Source: Streptomyces chartreusis NRRL 3882 (GTDB lineage Bacteria; Actinomycetota; Actinomycetes; Streptomycetales; Streptomycetaceae). Taken from it: a stretch of DNA of 64,000 nt. The DNA lies in the NCBI RefSeq assembly GCF_900236475.1, contig NZ_LT963352.1:6452001-6516000 (forward strand), read 5' to 3'. Position numbers and translations under genes: made by a program. How positions within the stretch are numbered: position 1 is the stretch's first letter; each line of letters opens with the position of its first letter. Positions 41,395-54,129 of this stretch are shown in pieces. The notes beneath the pieces were generated by a model, which did not search any database, was not told the DNA's origin, and saw only the letters and a list, made by a program, of their open reading frames with translations.

Positions 41395-42303
41395 ATGAGT
41401 ACGACCACCGCCGAGACCTCCGCCGCGGACACCGGGCGGCGACCCGTCGGCGCACCCCGCAAGGTCCGCCGCCGCGACGAGCGCAGCCGGGCGGCCTCCC
41501 TCGTCTCGCACGCCGTCCTGATCGGCGCGAGCCTGACCGCGCTCTTCCCGATCGCCTGGCTGGTCTTCCTGTCCCTCGGCCCGGACAAGGACGACTACCT
41601 CCACCCCGGGCGCATCTGGGGCAAGATGGCGCTCGACAACTACGCGTTCGTCCTCCAGGACACCAATTTCTTCCACTGGCTGAAGAGCACGCTGATCGTG
41701 GGGCTCGGCACGACGCTGATCGGCGTCGTCGTCGCCGCGTCCACCGGGTACGCGGTCTCCCGCATGCGGTTCCCCGGCTACCGGAAGCTGATGTGGGTGC
41801 TGCTCGTCACCCAGATGTTCCCGATCGCGGTACTGATCGTGCCGATGTACCAGATCCTCTCGGATCTGCAGCTCATCGACAGCTACCTTGGTCTCATCCT
41901 TGTCAACTGCACCACGATCGTTCCGTACTGCGCCTGGCTGATGAAGGGCTACTTCGACACCATCCCGTTCGAGATCGACGAGGCCGGCCGCGTCGACGGG
42001 CTGACCCCCTTCGGCACGTTCGCGCGGCTGATCCTGCCGCTGGCCAAGCCGGGCCTCGCGGTCGCGGCGTTCTACAGCTTCCTCACGGCCTTCGGTGAGG
42101 TGGCGTTCGCTTCGACGTTCCTGCTGAGCGACGACAAGTACACGTTCGCCGTCGGTCTCCAGACGTTCGTGAGCGAGCACGACGCGCAGCGGAACCTGAT
42201 GGCCGCGACCGCGGTTCTGATCGCCATACCGGCCGCCGCGTTCTTCTACCTCGTGCAGAAGAACCTGGTGACCGGGCTCACCGCAGGCGGCACGAAGGGG
42301 TGA
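41395..42303 (+). CDS. malG: Maltodextrin ABC transporter permease MalG, 302 aa
   Basis: Second membrane subunit. Helix 1 HAVLIGASLTALFPIAWLVFLSLG; then a six-helix core. EAA loop is DEAGRVDGLTPFGTFARLILPLAKP. Ends with FYLVQKNLVTGLTAGGTKG, matching the conserved 'vqr.lv.Gl..GavKG' C-terminus. GGCAGGAG precedes the ATG. A perfect 14-bp hairpin follows the stop, after which aglA begins. Confidence 0.95.
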   Translation: MSTTTAETSAADTGRRPVGAPRKVRRRDERSRAASLVSHAVLIGASLTALFPIAWLVFLSLGPDKDDYLHPGRIWGKMALDNYAFVLQDTNFFHWLKSTLIVGLGTTLIGVVVAASTGYAVSRMRFPGYRKLMWVLLVTQMFPIAVLIVPMYQILSDLQLIDSYLGLILVNCTTIVPYCAWLMKGYFDTIPFEIDEAGRVDGLTPFGTFARLILPLAKPGLAVAAFYSFLTAFGEVAFASTFLLSDDKYTFAVGLQTFVSEHDAQRNLMAATAVLIAIPAAAFFYLVQKNLVTGLTAGGTKG

Positions 42304-42347
42304 CCCAGCGCCCCTCGGGGCACTGCCGAACCGCACTTCACAAGCCC

Positions 42348-42394
42348 GAGGCGGCCGCGGCGCCCATCCGACCCCGCTGTGCCGCGGCCGCCTC
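42348..42394 (+). terminator. malG-aglA hairpin terminator
   Basis: GAGGCGGCCGCGGC (42348-42361) and GCCGCGGCCGCCTC (42381-42394): perfect 14-bp stem, 19-base loop, 44 bases after the malG stop and 55 before aglA. Confidence 0.8.
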
Positions 42395-42449
42395 GTCACC
42401 CACCCCGACGCCTCACATGACCACACCTCTGTTACGCATCAAGGACGAC

Positions 42450-44117
42450 ATGAGCCAGCACTCAGCTGCACCTGCCCCCACCCCCACGTCCGCCGTGGCC
42501 GTCGCCAAGCGTCGCGACTGGTGGCGGGACGCGGTGATCTACCAGGTGTACCCGCGCAGCTTCGCCGACAGCAACGGCGACGGCATGGGCGACCTGGAAG
42601 GTGTCCGCACCCGTCTGCCGTACCTGCGCGACCTCGGCGTGGACGCCGTGTGGCTCAGCCCCTTCTACGCCTCGCCGCAGGCCGACGCCGGCTACGACGT
42701 CGCCGACTACCGGGCCGTCGACCCGATGTTCGGCAACCTGCTGGACGCCGACGCGCTGATCCGCGACGCCCACGAGCTGGGCCTGAGGATCATCGTCGAC
42801 CTCGTGCCCAACCACTCCTCCGACCAGCACGAGTGGTTCAAGCGGGCCGTCGCTGAGGGCCCGGGCTCCCCCCTGCGGGACCGCTACCACTTCCGCCCCG
42901 GCAAGGGGAAGAACGGCGAACTCCCGCCCAACGACTGGGAGTCGATCTTCGGCGGCCCGGCGTGGACACGGGTCCCGGACGGTGAGTGGTACCTGCACCT
43001 CTTCGCCCCCGAGCAGCCCGACTTCAACTGGGAGCACCCCGCGGTCGGCGACGAGTTCCGTTCCATCCTGCGCTTCTGGCTGGACATGGGCGTCGACGGC
43101 TTCCGGATCGATGTCGCCCATGGTCTGGTGAAGGCGGAGGGGCTTCCCGACCTTGGATCCCACGACCAGGTGAAGCTGCTGGGCAACGATGTCATGCCGT
43201 TCTTCGACCAGGACGGGGTGCACGAGATCTACCGGCAGTGGCGCCTGATCCTCGACGAGTACGCGGGGGAGCGGATCTTCGTCGCAGAGGCGTGGACCCC
43301 GACCATCGAGCGGACCGCGAACTACGTCCGCCCGGACGAGCTGCACCAGGCCTTCAACTTCCAGTACCTCAGCACCCACTGGGACGCGGCGCAGATGCGC
43401 GAGGTCATCGACCGCACCCTGGACGCCATGCGTCCGGTCGGCGCCCCCGCCACCTGGGTGCTGTCCAACCACGACGTGACCCGGCACGCCACCCGCTTCG
43501 CCAACCCGCCCGGCCTCGGCACCCAGATCCGCCTGGCCGGCGACCGGGAACTGGGCCTGCGCAGGGCCCGGGCCGCGACCCTGCTGATGCTCGCGCTGCC
43601 CGGCTCCGCCTACATCTACCAGGGCGAGGAGCTGGGTCTTCCGGACGTCGTGGACCTGCCGGACGAGGTGCGCCAGGACCCGGCGTACTTCCGGGGCGCG
43701 GGCCAGGACGGCTTCCGTGACGGCTGCCGGGTGCCGATCCCGTGGACCCGGACCGGGTCGTCGTACGGCTTCGGGGACGGGGGCAGCTGGCTGCCTCAGC
43801 CGGACGGCTGGGGCGAGCTGAGCGTCGAGGCGCAGACCGGCGAGCCCGGCTCCACCCTGGAGCTGTACCGGGCCGCGCTCGCCGTGCGCCGCGAGCAGCC
43901 CGACCTCGGCGCCGGCTCCTGCGTGGAGTGGCTGCGGGCGCCCGAGGGGGTGCTCGCCTTCCGGCGCGGGGAGTTCGTGTGCGTCGCGAACACCACCGGC
44001 GAGTCGGTGGCGATGCCGGCGTACGGCCGGGTGCTGGTCGCGAGTCGGGAGATCGTCCAGGTCGACGACGAGGCGAAGCTGCCGGCCGACACGACGGTGT
44101 GGTGGACCACCGCCTGA
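42450..44117 (+). CDS. aglA: Alpha-glucosidase, GH13 family, 555 aa
   Basis: Cytosolic enzyme that releases glucose from imported maltose and maltodextrins. GH13 barrel: WWRDAVIYQVYPRSFADSNG, the conserved region I DLVPNHSSDQHEWF, nucleophile Asp221 in GFRIDVAHG, acid/base Glu280 in FVAEAW, and Asp342 in SNHDVTRH. The C-terminal beta domain ends VTVWWT-like (DTTVWWTTA). ATG at 42450 with AAGGA; an in-frame ATG at 42417 is weaker. No signal peptide. It follows the mal operon and is probably read through from it or from a short own promoter. Confidence 0.93.
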   Translation: MSQHSAAPAPTPTSAVAVAKRRDWWRDAVIYQVYPRSFADSNGDGMGDLEGVRTRLPYLRDLGVDAVWLSPFYASPQADAGYDVADYRAVDPMFGNLLDADALIRDAHELGLRIIVDLVPNHSSDQHEWFKRAVAEGPGSPLRDRYHFRPGKGKNGELPPNDWESIFGGPAWTRVPDGEWYLHLFAPEQPDFNWEHPAVGDEFRSILRFWLDMGVDGFRIDVAHGLVKAEGLPDLGSHDQVKLLGNDVMPFFDQDGVHEIYRQWRLILDEYAGERIFVAEAWTPTIERTANYVRPDELHQAFNFQYLSTHWDAAQMREVIDRTLDAMRPVGAPATWVLSNHDVTRHATRFANPPGLGTQIRLAGDRELGLRRARAATLLMLALPGSAYIYQGEELGLPDVVDLPDEVRQDPAYFRGAGQDGFRDGCRVPIPWTRTGSSYGFGDGGSWLPQPDGWGELSVEAQTGEPGSTLELYRAALAVRREQPDLGAGSCVEWLRAPEGVLAFRRGEFVCVANTTGESVAMPAYGRVLVASREIVQVDDEAKLPADTTVWWTTA

Positions 44118-44148
44118 TCGCTCCCTGATTTTCCGTTGAATTTCGCAC

Positions 44149-44176
44149 GGCCCGCTGCCCTTTCGGGCGGCGGGCC
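44149..44176 (+). terminator. aglA terminator
   Basis: GGCCCGCTGCCC (44149-44160) pairs with GGGCGGCGGGCC (44165-44176) with one wobble and a TTTC loop, followed by TTTA. Confidence 0.85.
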
Positions 44177-44194
44177 TTTAACATCTGCGTCACC

Positions 44195-44220
44195 GCAAGG
44201 TTTCTGAACCTTGCAGCAAG
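44195..44220 (+). promoter_or_regulatory. Candidate MalR operator before the alpha-amylase gene
   Basis: GCAAGGTT-TCTG-AACCTTGC (44195-44214) is a perfect inverted repeat, overlapped by TTGCAGCAAG (44211-44220). It lies 28-53 bases before the start codon and resembles the MalR/Reg1 sites before malE. Confidence 0.75.
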
Positions 44221-44247
44221 AACCTTCAACGAAGAAGGAAACCCCAC

Positions 44248-45621
44248 ATGGCACGCAGACACCTCTCCGCCGCCGTCGCGCTCGCCGCGGCTGCGGTTGT
44301 CATGAACCCGTCCAGTGCACAGGCCTCCCCACCTGGCACCAAGGACGTCACCGCCGTCCTCTTCGAGTGGAAGTACGCTTCCGTCGCCCGCGAGTGCACC
44401 GGCACCCTCGGCCCCGCCGGATACGGCTACGTCCAGGTCTCCCCGCCCGCCGAGCACATACAGGGCCCGCAGTGGTGGACGTCGTACCAGCCGGTCAGCT
44501 ACAAGATCGCCGGCCGGCTCGGTGACCGCGCGGCCTTCCAGAGCATGGTGAACACCTGCCACGCGGCCGGTGTGAAGGTCGTCGTCGACACGGTCGTCAA
44601 CCACATGTCCGCGGGCAGCGGCACCGGCACCGGCGGCTCGTCGTACACCAAGTACAACTACCCCGGCCTCTACTCCGCGCCCGACTTCGACGACTGCACG
44701 AGCCAGATCGGCAACTACCAGGACCGCTGGAACGTCCAGCACTGCGAACTGGTGAACCTCGCCGACCTCGACACCGGCGAGAACTACGTCCGCGGGGCCG
44801 TCGCCGGGTACATGAACGACCTGCTCTCCCTCGGCGTGGACGGCTTCCGCATCGACGCGGCCAAGCACATGGACGCCGCCGACCTGGCGAACATCAAGTC
44901 CCGGCTGAGCAATCCGTCGGCGTACTGGAAGCAGGAGGTCATCTACGGCGCCGGCGAGGCCGTCCAGCCCACCGAGTACACCGGAAACGGCGACGTCCAG
45001 GAGTTCCGCTACGCCTACGACCTCAAGCGGGTCTTCAACAACGAGAACCTCGCCTACCTGAAGAACTACGGCGAGGGCTGGGGCTATATGAGCAGCGGCG
45101 TCTCCGGTGTCTTCGTCGACAACCACGACACCGAGCGCAACGGCTCCACCCTCAGCTACAAGGACGGCGCCAACTACACCCTCGCCAACGTCTTCATGCT
45201 GGCCTGGCCCTACGGCGCGCCCGACATCAACTCCGGCTACGAGTTCACCGACCACGACGCCGGCCCACCGAACGGCGGTCAGGTGAACGCGTGCTGGCAG
45301 GACGGCTGGAAGTGCCAGCACAACTGGCCGGAGATCAGGTCGATGGTCGCCTTCCGCAACGCCACGCGCGGTGAGGCCGTGACCAACTGGTGGGACAACG
45401 GCAACGACGCCATCGCGTTCGGGCGGGGCGGCAAGGGCTTCGTGGCCATCAACCACGAGTCGGGATCGCTGAGCCGTACGTACCAGACGTCGCTGCCCGC
45501 GGGGACGTACTGCAACGTGCAGAACAACACCACCGTGACGGTGAACTCCAGCGGTCAGTTCACCGCCACCCTCGGCTCCGACACCGCCCTGGCGATCTAC
45601 GCCGGCAAGTCCAGCTGCTAA
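44248..45621 (+). CDS. Secreted alpha-amylase, GH13, 457 aa
   Basis: Endo-acting starch hydrolase. Signal peptide MARRHLSAAVALAAAAVVMN ending near AQASPP. Catalytic domain regions: VVVDTVVNHMS (I), Asp203 nucleophile in GVDGFRIDAAKH (II), Glu237 in GAGEAV (III), Asp294 in FVDNHDTER (IV). Calcium and chloride-type ligands of the GH13_32 actinomycete group are present in LADLDTGENYV. C-terminal domain C ends in GKSSC; paired Cys suggest disulfides. No starch-binding CBM20 follows, so it is shorter than some Streptomyces amylases. AAGGAAA precedes the ATG. Confidence 0.93.
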   Translation: MARRHLSAAVALAAAAVVMNPSSAQASPPGTKDVTAVLFEWKYASVARECTGTLGPAGYGYVQVSPPAEHIQGPQWWTSYQPVSYKIAGRLGDRAAFQSMVNTCHAAGVKVVVDTVVNHMSAGSGTGTGGSSYTKYNYPGLYSAPDFDDCTSQIGNYQDRWNVQHCELVNLADLDTGENYVRGAVAGYMNDLLSLGVDGFRIDAAKHMDAADLANIKSRLSNPSAYWKQEVIYGAGEAVQPTEYTGNGDVQEFRYAYDLKRVFNNENLAYLKNYGEGWGYMSSGVSGVFVDNHDTERNGSTLSYKDGANYTLANVFMLAWPYGAPDINSGYEFTDHDAGPPNGGQVNACWQDGWKCQHNWPEIRSMVAFRNATRGEAVTNWWDNGNDAIAFGRGGKGFVAINHESGSLSRTYQTSLPAGTYCNVQNNTTVTVNSSGQFTATLGSDTALAIYAGKSSC

Positions 45622-45630
45622 GCGCACCAG

Positions 45631-45678
45631 CGGGGAACGTGGGACCGACGCTCATCGAGTGCCGGCCTGCGTTCCCCG
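45631..45678 (+). terminator. Possible terminator after the alpha-amylase gene
   Basis: CGGGGAACG (45631-45639) and CGTTCCCCG (45670-45678) pair, with a 30-base loop. Weak alone because of the loop size. Confidence 0.4.
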
Positions 45679-45694
45679 GGGGCTGACGAGGTGG

Positions 45695-45735
45695 TTGAAA
45701 TTTCTTTCCAGCGGTTTCAAGACTCTTGCTGTAAG
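45695..45735 (+). promoter_or_regulatory. Candidate operators before the amylopullulanase gene
   Basis: TTGAAA (45695-45700) and TTTCAA (45715-45720) are inverted; next, CTTGCTGTAAG (45725-45735) is an imperfect CTTGCAGCAAG-type MalR site. They lie 70-110 bases before the GTG. Confidence 0.6.
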
Positions 45736-45804
45736 TGTTTCGGCGGCGATACGGTCGCGCGGGGTCGGACCCGAGAGAGCCGCAATCGCAAGGAGTCCAC
45801 GTCA

Positions 45805-51246
<5,442 letters not shown>

Positions 51247-51257
51247 CCGCACTACGT

Positions 51258-51296
51258 TGGGTGGGGCAGACCGCGACCGACGGTCTGCCCCACCCA
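51258..51296 (+). terminator. Amylopullulanase terminator
   Basis: TGGGTGGGGCAGACCG (51258-51273) and CGGTCTGCCCCACCCA (51281-51296): perfect 16-bp stem, 7-base loop, 11 bases after the stop. Confidence 0.9.
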
Positions 51297-51320
51297 CGTA
51301 CGCCCCGAGGGGCAGTCGAG

Positions 51321-52946
51321 ATGGACGGCAACGGCACACAGCACACCCCCGGCACCACCGTGCTGGTCGTCGACGACGTCGCGGCCAGCCGGTACGCCAT
51401 GGGCGCGGTGCTGACCCGGGCCGGCCACCAGGTCGTGCCGGTCGCCAGCGGCGGCGAGGCGCTCGTCGAACTCGACGTCCGGCTGCGGGACGGCACCCTG
51501 CCCGACGTGGCCCTCGTCGACGTGGGCCTGCCGGACATGAGCGGCTTCGAACTGTGCCGCCGGGTCCGGGCCCGGCCGCCCATGGGCGCCCTGCCCGTCG
51601 TGCACTTCTCCGCCGCCGCGACCGCGCCCGGCGACCGGTGCCGGGGACTGGACGCGGGCGGCGACGCCTATCTGACCGTGCCCGCCGAGCCGCAGGAGAT
51701 CCAGGCCGTCGTTCGGGCCGCCGTGCGCGGGGCCCGCCGCAGCACGGGGGCCGAGACCGCCGTCCACCGTCTGACGCTGCTGTCCGAGGCCATCGTCACC
51801 GTGCAGACCGCCCGCTGTCCGCGGGAACTCGCCGCCGCGGCCGCCGACGGCGCCGCCCGCCTCACCGCCTCGCCCGCCGTGGTGTTCGTGATCGGCCCGG
51901 ACGGCGAGCCGTACCGGGGCACGGCCCGCTGCCGTCCCGCGCCCGCGGACAGCGGCACCCACCAGGCGGCGGCACGGCTGGTCACCCGGCTCGCGGAGGG
52001 CCGCACGGGCGTCCACGGCACCGTCGTCCCCGCGCCGCTGTGGCCGGCCGGGATGTTCCGTCCGGGCGTCGAGGAGGACGCCCGCCTGACCGTGGCGACC
52101 GCCCAGGACGGCCGGACGGCGGTCTGTCTCGCCACCCCCGTACGACGGACCGCGATCACCGACCCCGCGGCCGACGGGCTGCTCGCCCGCCTCGCCCAGG
52201 CCTGCGCGCTGGCCGCCGAGCCGCTGCTGCTGTACCGGGTGGAGCGGCACGTCGCGCTCACCCTCCAGCACAGCTTCCTGCCCCAGCCGCACAAGCTGCC
52301 GCACCTGCCCGGCGTCGACATCGTCGTCCGCTACGTGCCCGCCTCCCGGCAGACCGAGATCGGCGGCGACTTCTACGCCGCCCTGCGCACCGGCGAGGGC
52401 GTGCTCATCGCCGTCGGGGACGTCGTCGGTCACTCGCTGGACGCGGCCACCGTCATGGTCGAGATCCGGCACGCGCTGCGCGCCTACTGCGTGACCGAGA
52501 GCGACCCGGTGGTCCTGGCCGAGCAGCTCGACCGGATGCTCCAGCAGTACCACCCCGACATCACGGCCACCGTGTGCCTGGCCCTGGTCGACCCGGGCAG
52601 CGGGCGGGTGCGGATCTCCAACGCCGGGCACATCCCGCCGCTGATCCTGCGTGAGGGAGGCGGCGCCGAGTACGTCGACGCTTGCGGTCCGCTGCTCGGG
52701 CTGGGCCTGGAACGGCCCGCGCCCACCGAGCGGCACCTGGAGCCCACCGACCGCCTCCTGATGGTCACCGACGGCCTCATCGAAACCCGGGGCACCCCCC
52801 TGGAGACCTCCCTGGAACAGCTCCGCACGGCCGCCGCCGACGCCCCGGCCGGCCTCGACACCCTCTGCGACGTGCTGCTCGGCTGCTTCGGCCGGGACCG
52901 GGAGGACGACATCGCGATGCTGGCCCTGCGGTTGGGGTCTGTCTAA
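51321..52946 (+). CDS. Receiver-PP2C (SpoIIE-type) response-regulator phosphatase, 541 aa
   Basis: Signal output by dephosphorylation, probably of an anti-sigma-factor antagonist. Residues about 13-130 are a receiver domain: VLVVDDVAASRYAMG acidic pocket, phospho-acceptor Asp67 in VALVDVGLPDMSG, and VVHFSAAAT. A GAF-like middle (about 150-320) follows. The PP2C domain has VPASRQTEIGGDFYAA, GDVVGHSLDAA, SNAGHIPPLILR and DREDDIAMLALRL. ATG at 51321 with GAGGGG; a start at 51261 lies in the terminator stem. It may be driven by a histidine kinase elsewhere. Confidence 0.9.
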   Translation: MDGNGTQHTPGTTVLVVDDVAASRYAMGAVLTRAGHQVVPVASGGEALVELDVRLRDGTLPDVALVDVGLPDMSGFELCRRVRARPPMGALPVVHFSAAATAPGDRCRGLDAGGDAYLTVPAEPQEIQAVVRAAVRGARRSTGAETAVHRLTLLSEAIVTVQTARCPRELAAAAADGAARLTASPAVVFVIGPDGEPYRGTARCRPAPADSGTHQAAARLVTRLAEGRTGVHGTVVPAPLWPAGMFRPGVEEDARLTVATAQDGRTAVCLATPVRRTAITDPAADGLLARLAQACALAAEPLLLYRVERHVALTLQHSFLPQPHKLPHLPGVDIVVRYVPASRQTEIGGDFYAALRTGEGVLIAVGDVVGHSLDAATVMVEIRHALRAYCVTESDPVVLAEQLDRMLQQYHPDITATVCLALVDPGSGRVRISNAGHIPPLILREGGGAEYVDACGPLLGLGLERPAPTERHLEPTDRLLMVTDGLIETRGTPLETSLEQLRTAAADAPAGLDTLCDVLLGCFGRDREDDIAMLALRLGSV

Positions 52947-52981
52947 GGTGAGCCCGTTGACCGCCCAGAACTGGAGTGCTC

Positions 52982-53338
52982 ATGCCGCAGATCACCGTCG
53001 ACTATTCCGCCGACCTCGCCGACGGCTTCGACCGGCCCGGGTTCGCGAGGGCGCTGCACGAGGCGACCGTCGAGATCGCGGCCGCCAAGCCGCCGGCGTG
53101 CAAGACCCGGTTCCGCCGGACCGAGGACGTCGTGGTCGGCCCCGAGACCGGGGGACACGCCCATGTGCACGTCCACATCGCGCTGCTCCCCGGCCGCACC
53201 GAGGAGACGAAGGCCCGGCTCACCGAGGCCACCCTGGAGTTGCTGCGCACCCATGTGAAGGCCGCCGAGGGACGCGTGCTGCACGCCTCCGCCGAGGTGC
53301 GGGAACTGGACGCGTCGTACCGGAAGTTCGAATGCTGA
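52982..53338 (+). CDS. 5-carboxymethyl-2-hydroxymuconate isomerase-like (tautomerase superfamily), 118 aa
   Basis: Begins MPQITVDYSADLADGFDRPG; loss of Met would expose Pro1, the catalytic base of tautomerases. The rest (ALHEATVEIAAAK, KTRFRRTED, AHVHVHIALLPGRTEETKARL) fits the CHMI fold (beta-alpha-beta repeats, trimer). The gene follows the PP2C gene by 35 bases and ends 6 bases from the convergent TetR gene. No homoprotocatechuate pathway genes are adjacent, so the substrate is uncertain. Confidence 0.82.
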   Translation: MPQITVDYSADLADGFDRPGFARALHEATVEIAAAKPPACKTRFRRTEDVVVGPETGGHAHVHVHIALLPGRTEETKARLTEATLELLRTHVKAAEGRVLHASAEVRELDASYRKFEC

Positions 53339-53344
53339 GCGGTC

Positions 53345-54034
53345 TCAGGTCGCCAGCGCCGGCAGACGGCCGGCCAGCCGGGCGAACGGTCCGTCGGCCG
53401 GCTCCTCCTGGGCGATGCGGCGCATCAGGGCGCCCATCTCGGCGTCCTGGGCGGCGCTGACTGCGGTGAGCGCGGCGAAGTCGTGGACGAGCTGGACCTC
53501 CAGCTCGGCCCGCGGGATGCGCCGGCCGTCCAGCCAGATCAGCGCCGTCGACTCGGCGAGCGAGATCCAGGAACGCACGACCAGCTCCAGCCGCGCGGGC
53601 GGATCGGTCACGCCCAGATGCGAAAGGATCTGGACATACGCGGCCTGCCGTACGGAGTCGATGAGCGCGTTGGTCGTCGAGGAGCCGACCGCCGGGCCGC
53701 CGCGCATGAGGGCGGAGAAACCCGGGCCGTGCTCGTCCACGAAGTCGAAGAAGCGGCGCATCACCCGCAGCAGCCGCGCCCCCAGCGGCCCCTCGTGCGG
53801 TTCCACGAAACGGGCCGCGAGATCGTCCGAGGCCCGCTTCAACGCGGCCTCGTACAGGCTGAGTTTGCCGGGGAAGTAGTGGTAGACCAACGGGCGTGAA
53901 ATGCCCGCGGCCGACGCTATCTCGTCGATGGAGACCTCGTCGGGCGAGCGGCGGCTGAACAGTTCGAGGGCGACGCCGATCAACTGCTGCCGCCGCTCCT
54001 CGACTCCCATTCTGCGGCGAACCCCGGTAGTCAT
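53345..54034 (-). CDS. TetR family regulator, 229 aa
   Basis: RRQQLIGVALELFSRRSPDEVSIDEIASAAGISRPLVYHYFPGK is split by the usual helix-turn-helix: the recognition helix is in ISRPLVYHYF. The ligand domain contains RRFFDFVDEHGPGFSALMRGG and WISLAESTALIWLDG. Start ATG at 54034, with TAAGG upstream. An imperfect inverted repeat (54048-54083) lies just upstream. The likely target is its own gene and perhaps the tautomerase gene or the membrane protein upstream; not shown. Confidence 0.85.
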   Translation of the reverse strand: MTTGVRRRMGVEERRQQLIGVALELFSRRSPDEVSIDEIASAAGISRPLVYHYFPGKLSLYEAALKRASDDLAARFVEPHEGPLGARLLRVMRRFFDFVDEHGPGFSALMRGGPAVGSSTTNALIDSVRQAAYVQILSHLGVTDPPARLELVVRSWISLAESTALIWLDGRRIPRAELEVQLVHDFAALTAVSAAQDAEMGALMRRIAQEEPADGPFARLAGRLPALAT

Positions 54035-54047
54035 GCGAACACCTTAC

Positions 54048-54083
54048 CGATCGATTCCGGCCTTGAACGGATCGGATCGATCA
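54048..54083 (-). promoter_or_regulatory. Candidate TetR operator
   Basis: CGATCGAT (54048-54055) and ATCGATCA (54076-54083) are inverted with one mismatch; TCCG/CGGA inside continue the symmetry. It lies 14 bases upstream of the TetR start. Confidence 0.4.
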
Positions 54084-54129
54084 GGGATGTTCACCCGGAT
54101 GGGCCGGGGCGGGCGCCCGGGGCCGTCGG

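Noticed and set aside
51261..51320. Start of the receiver-PP2C protein at 51261
   Set aside because: It lies within the amylopullulanase terminator stem; ATG 51321 has a GAGGGG site and begins the receiver domain at normal length.
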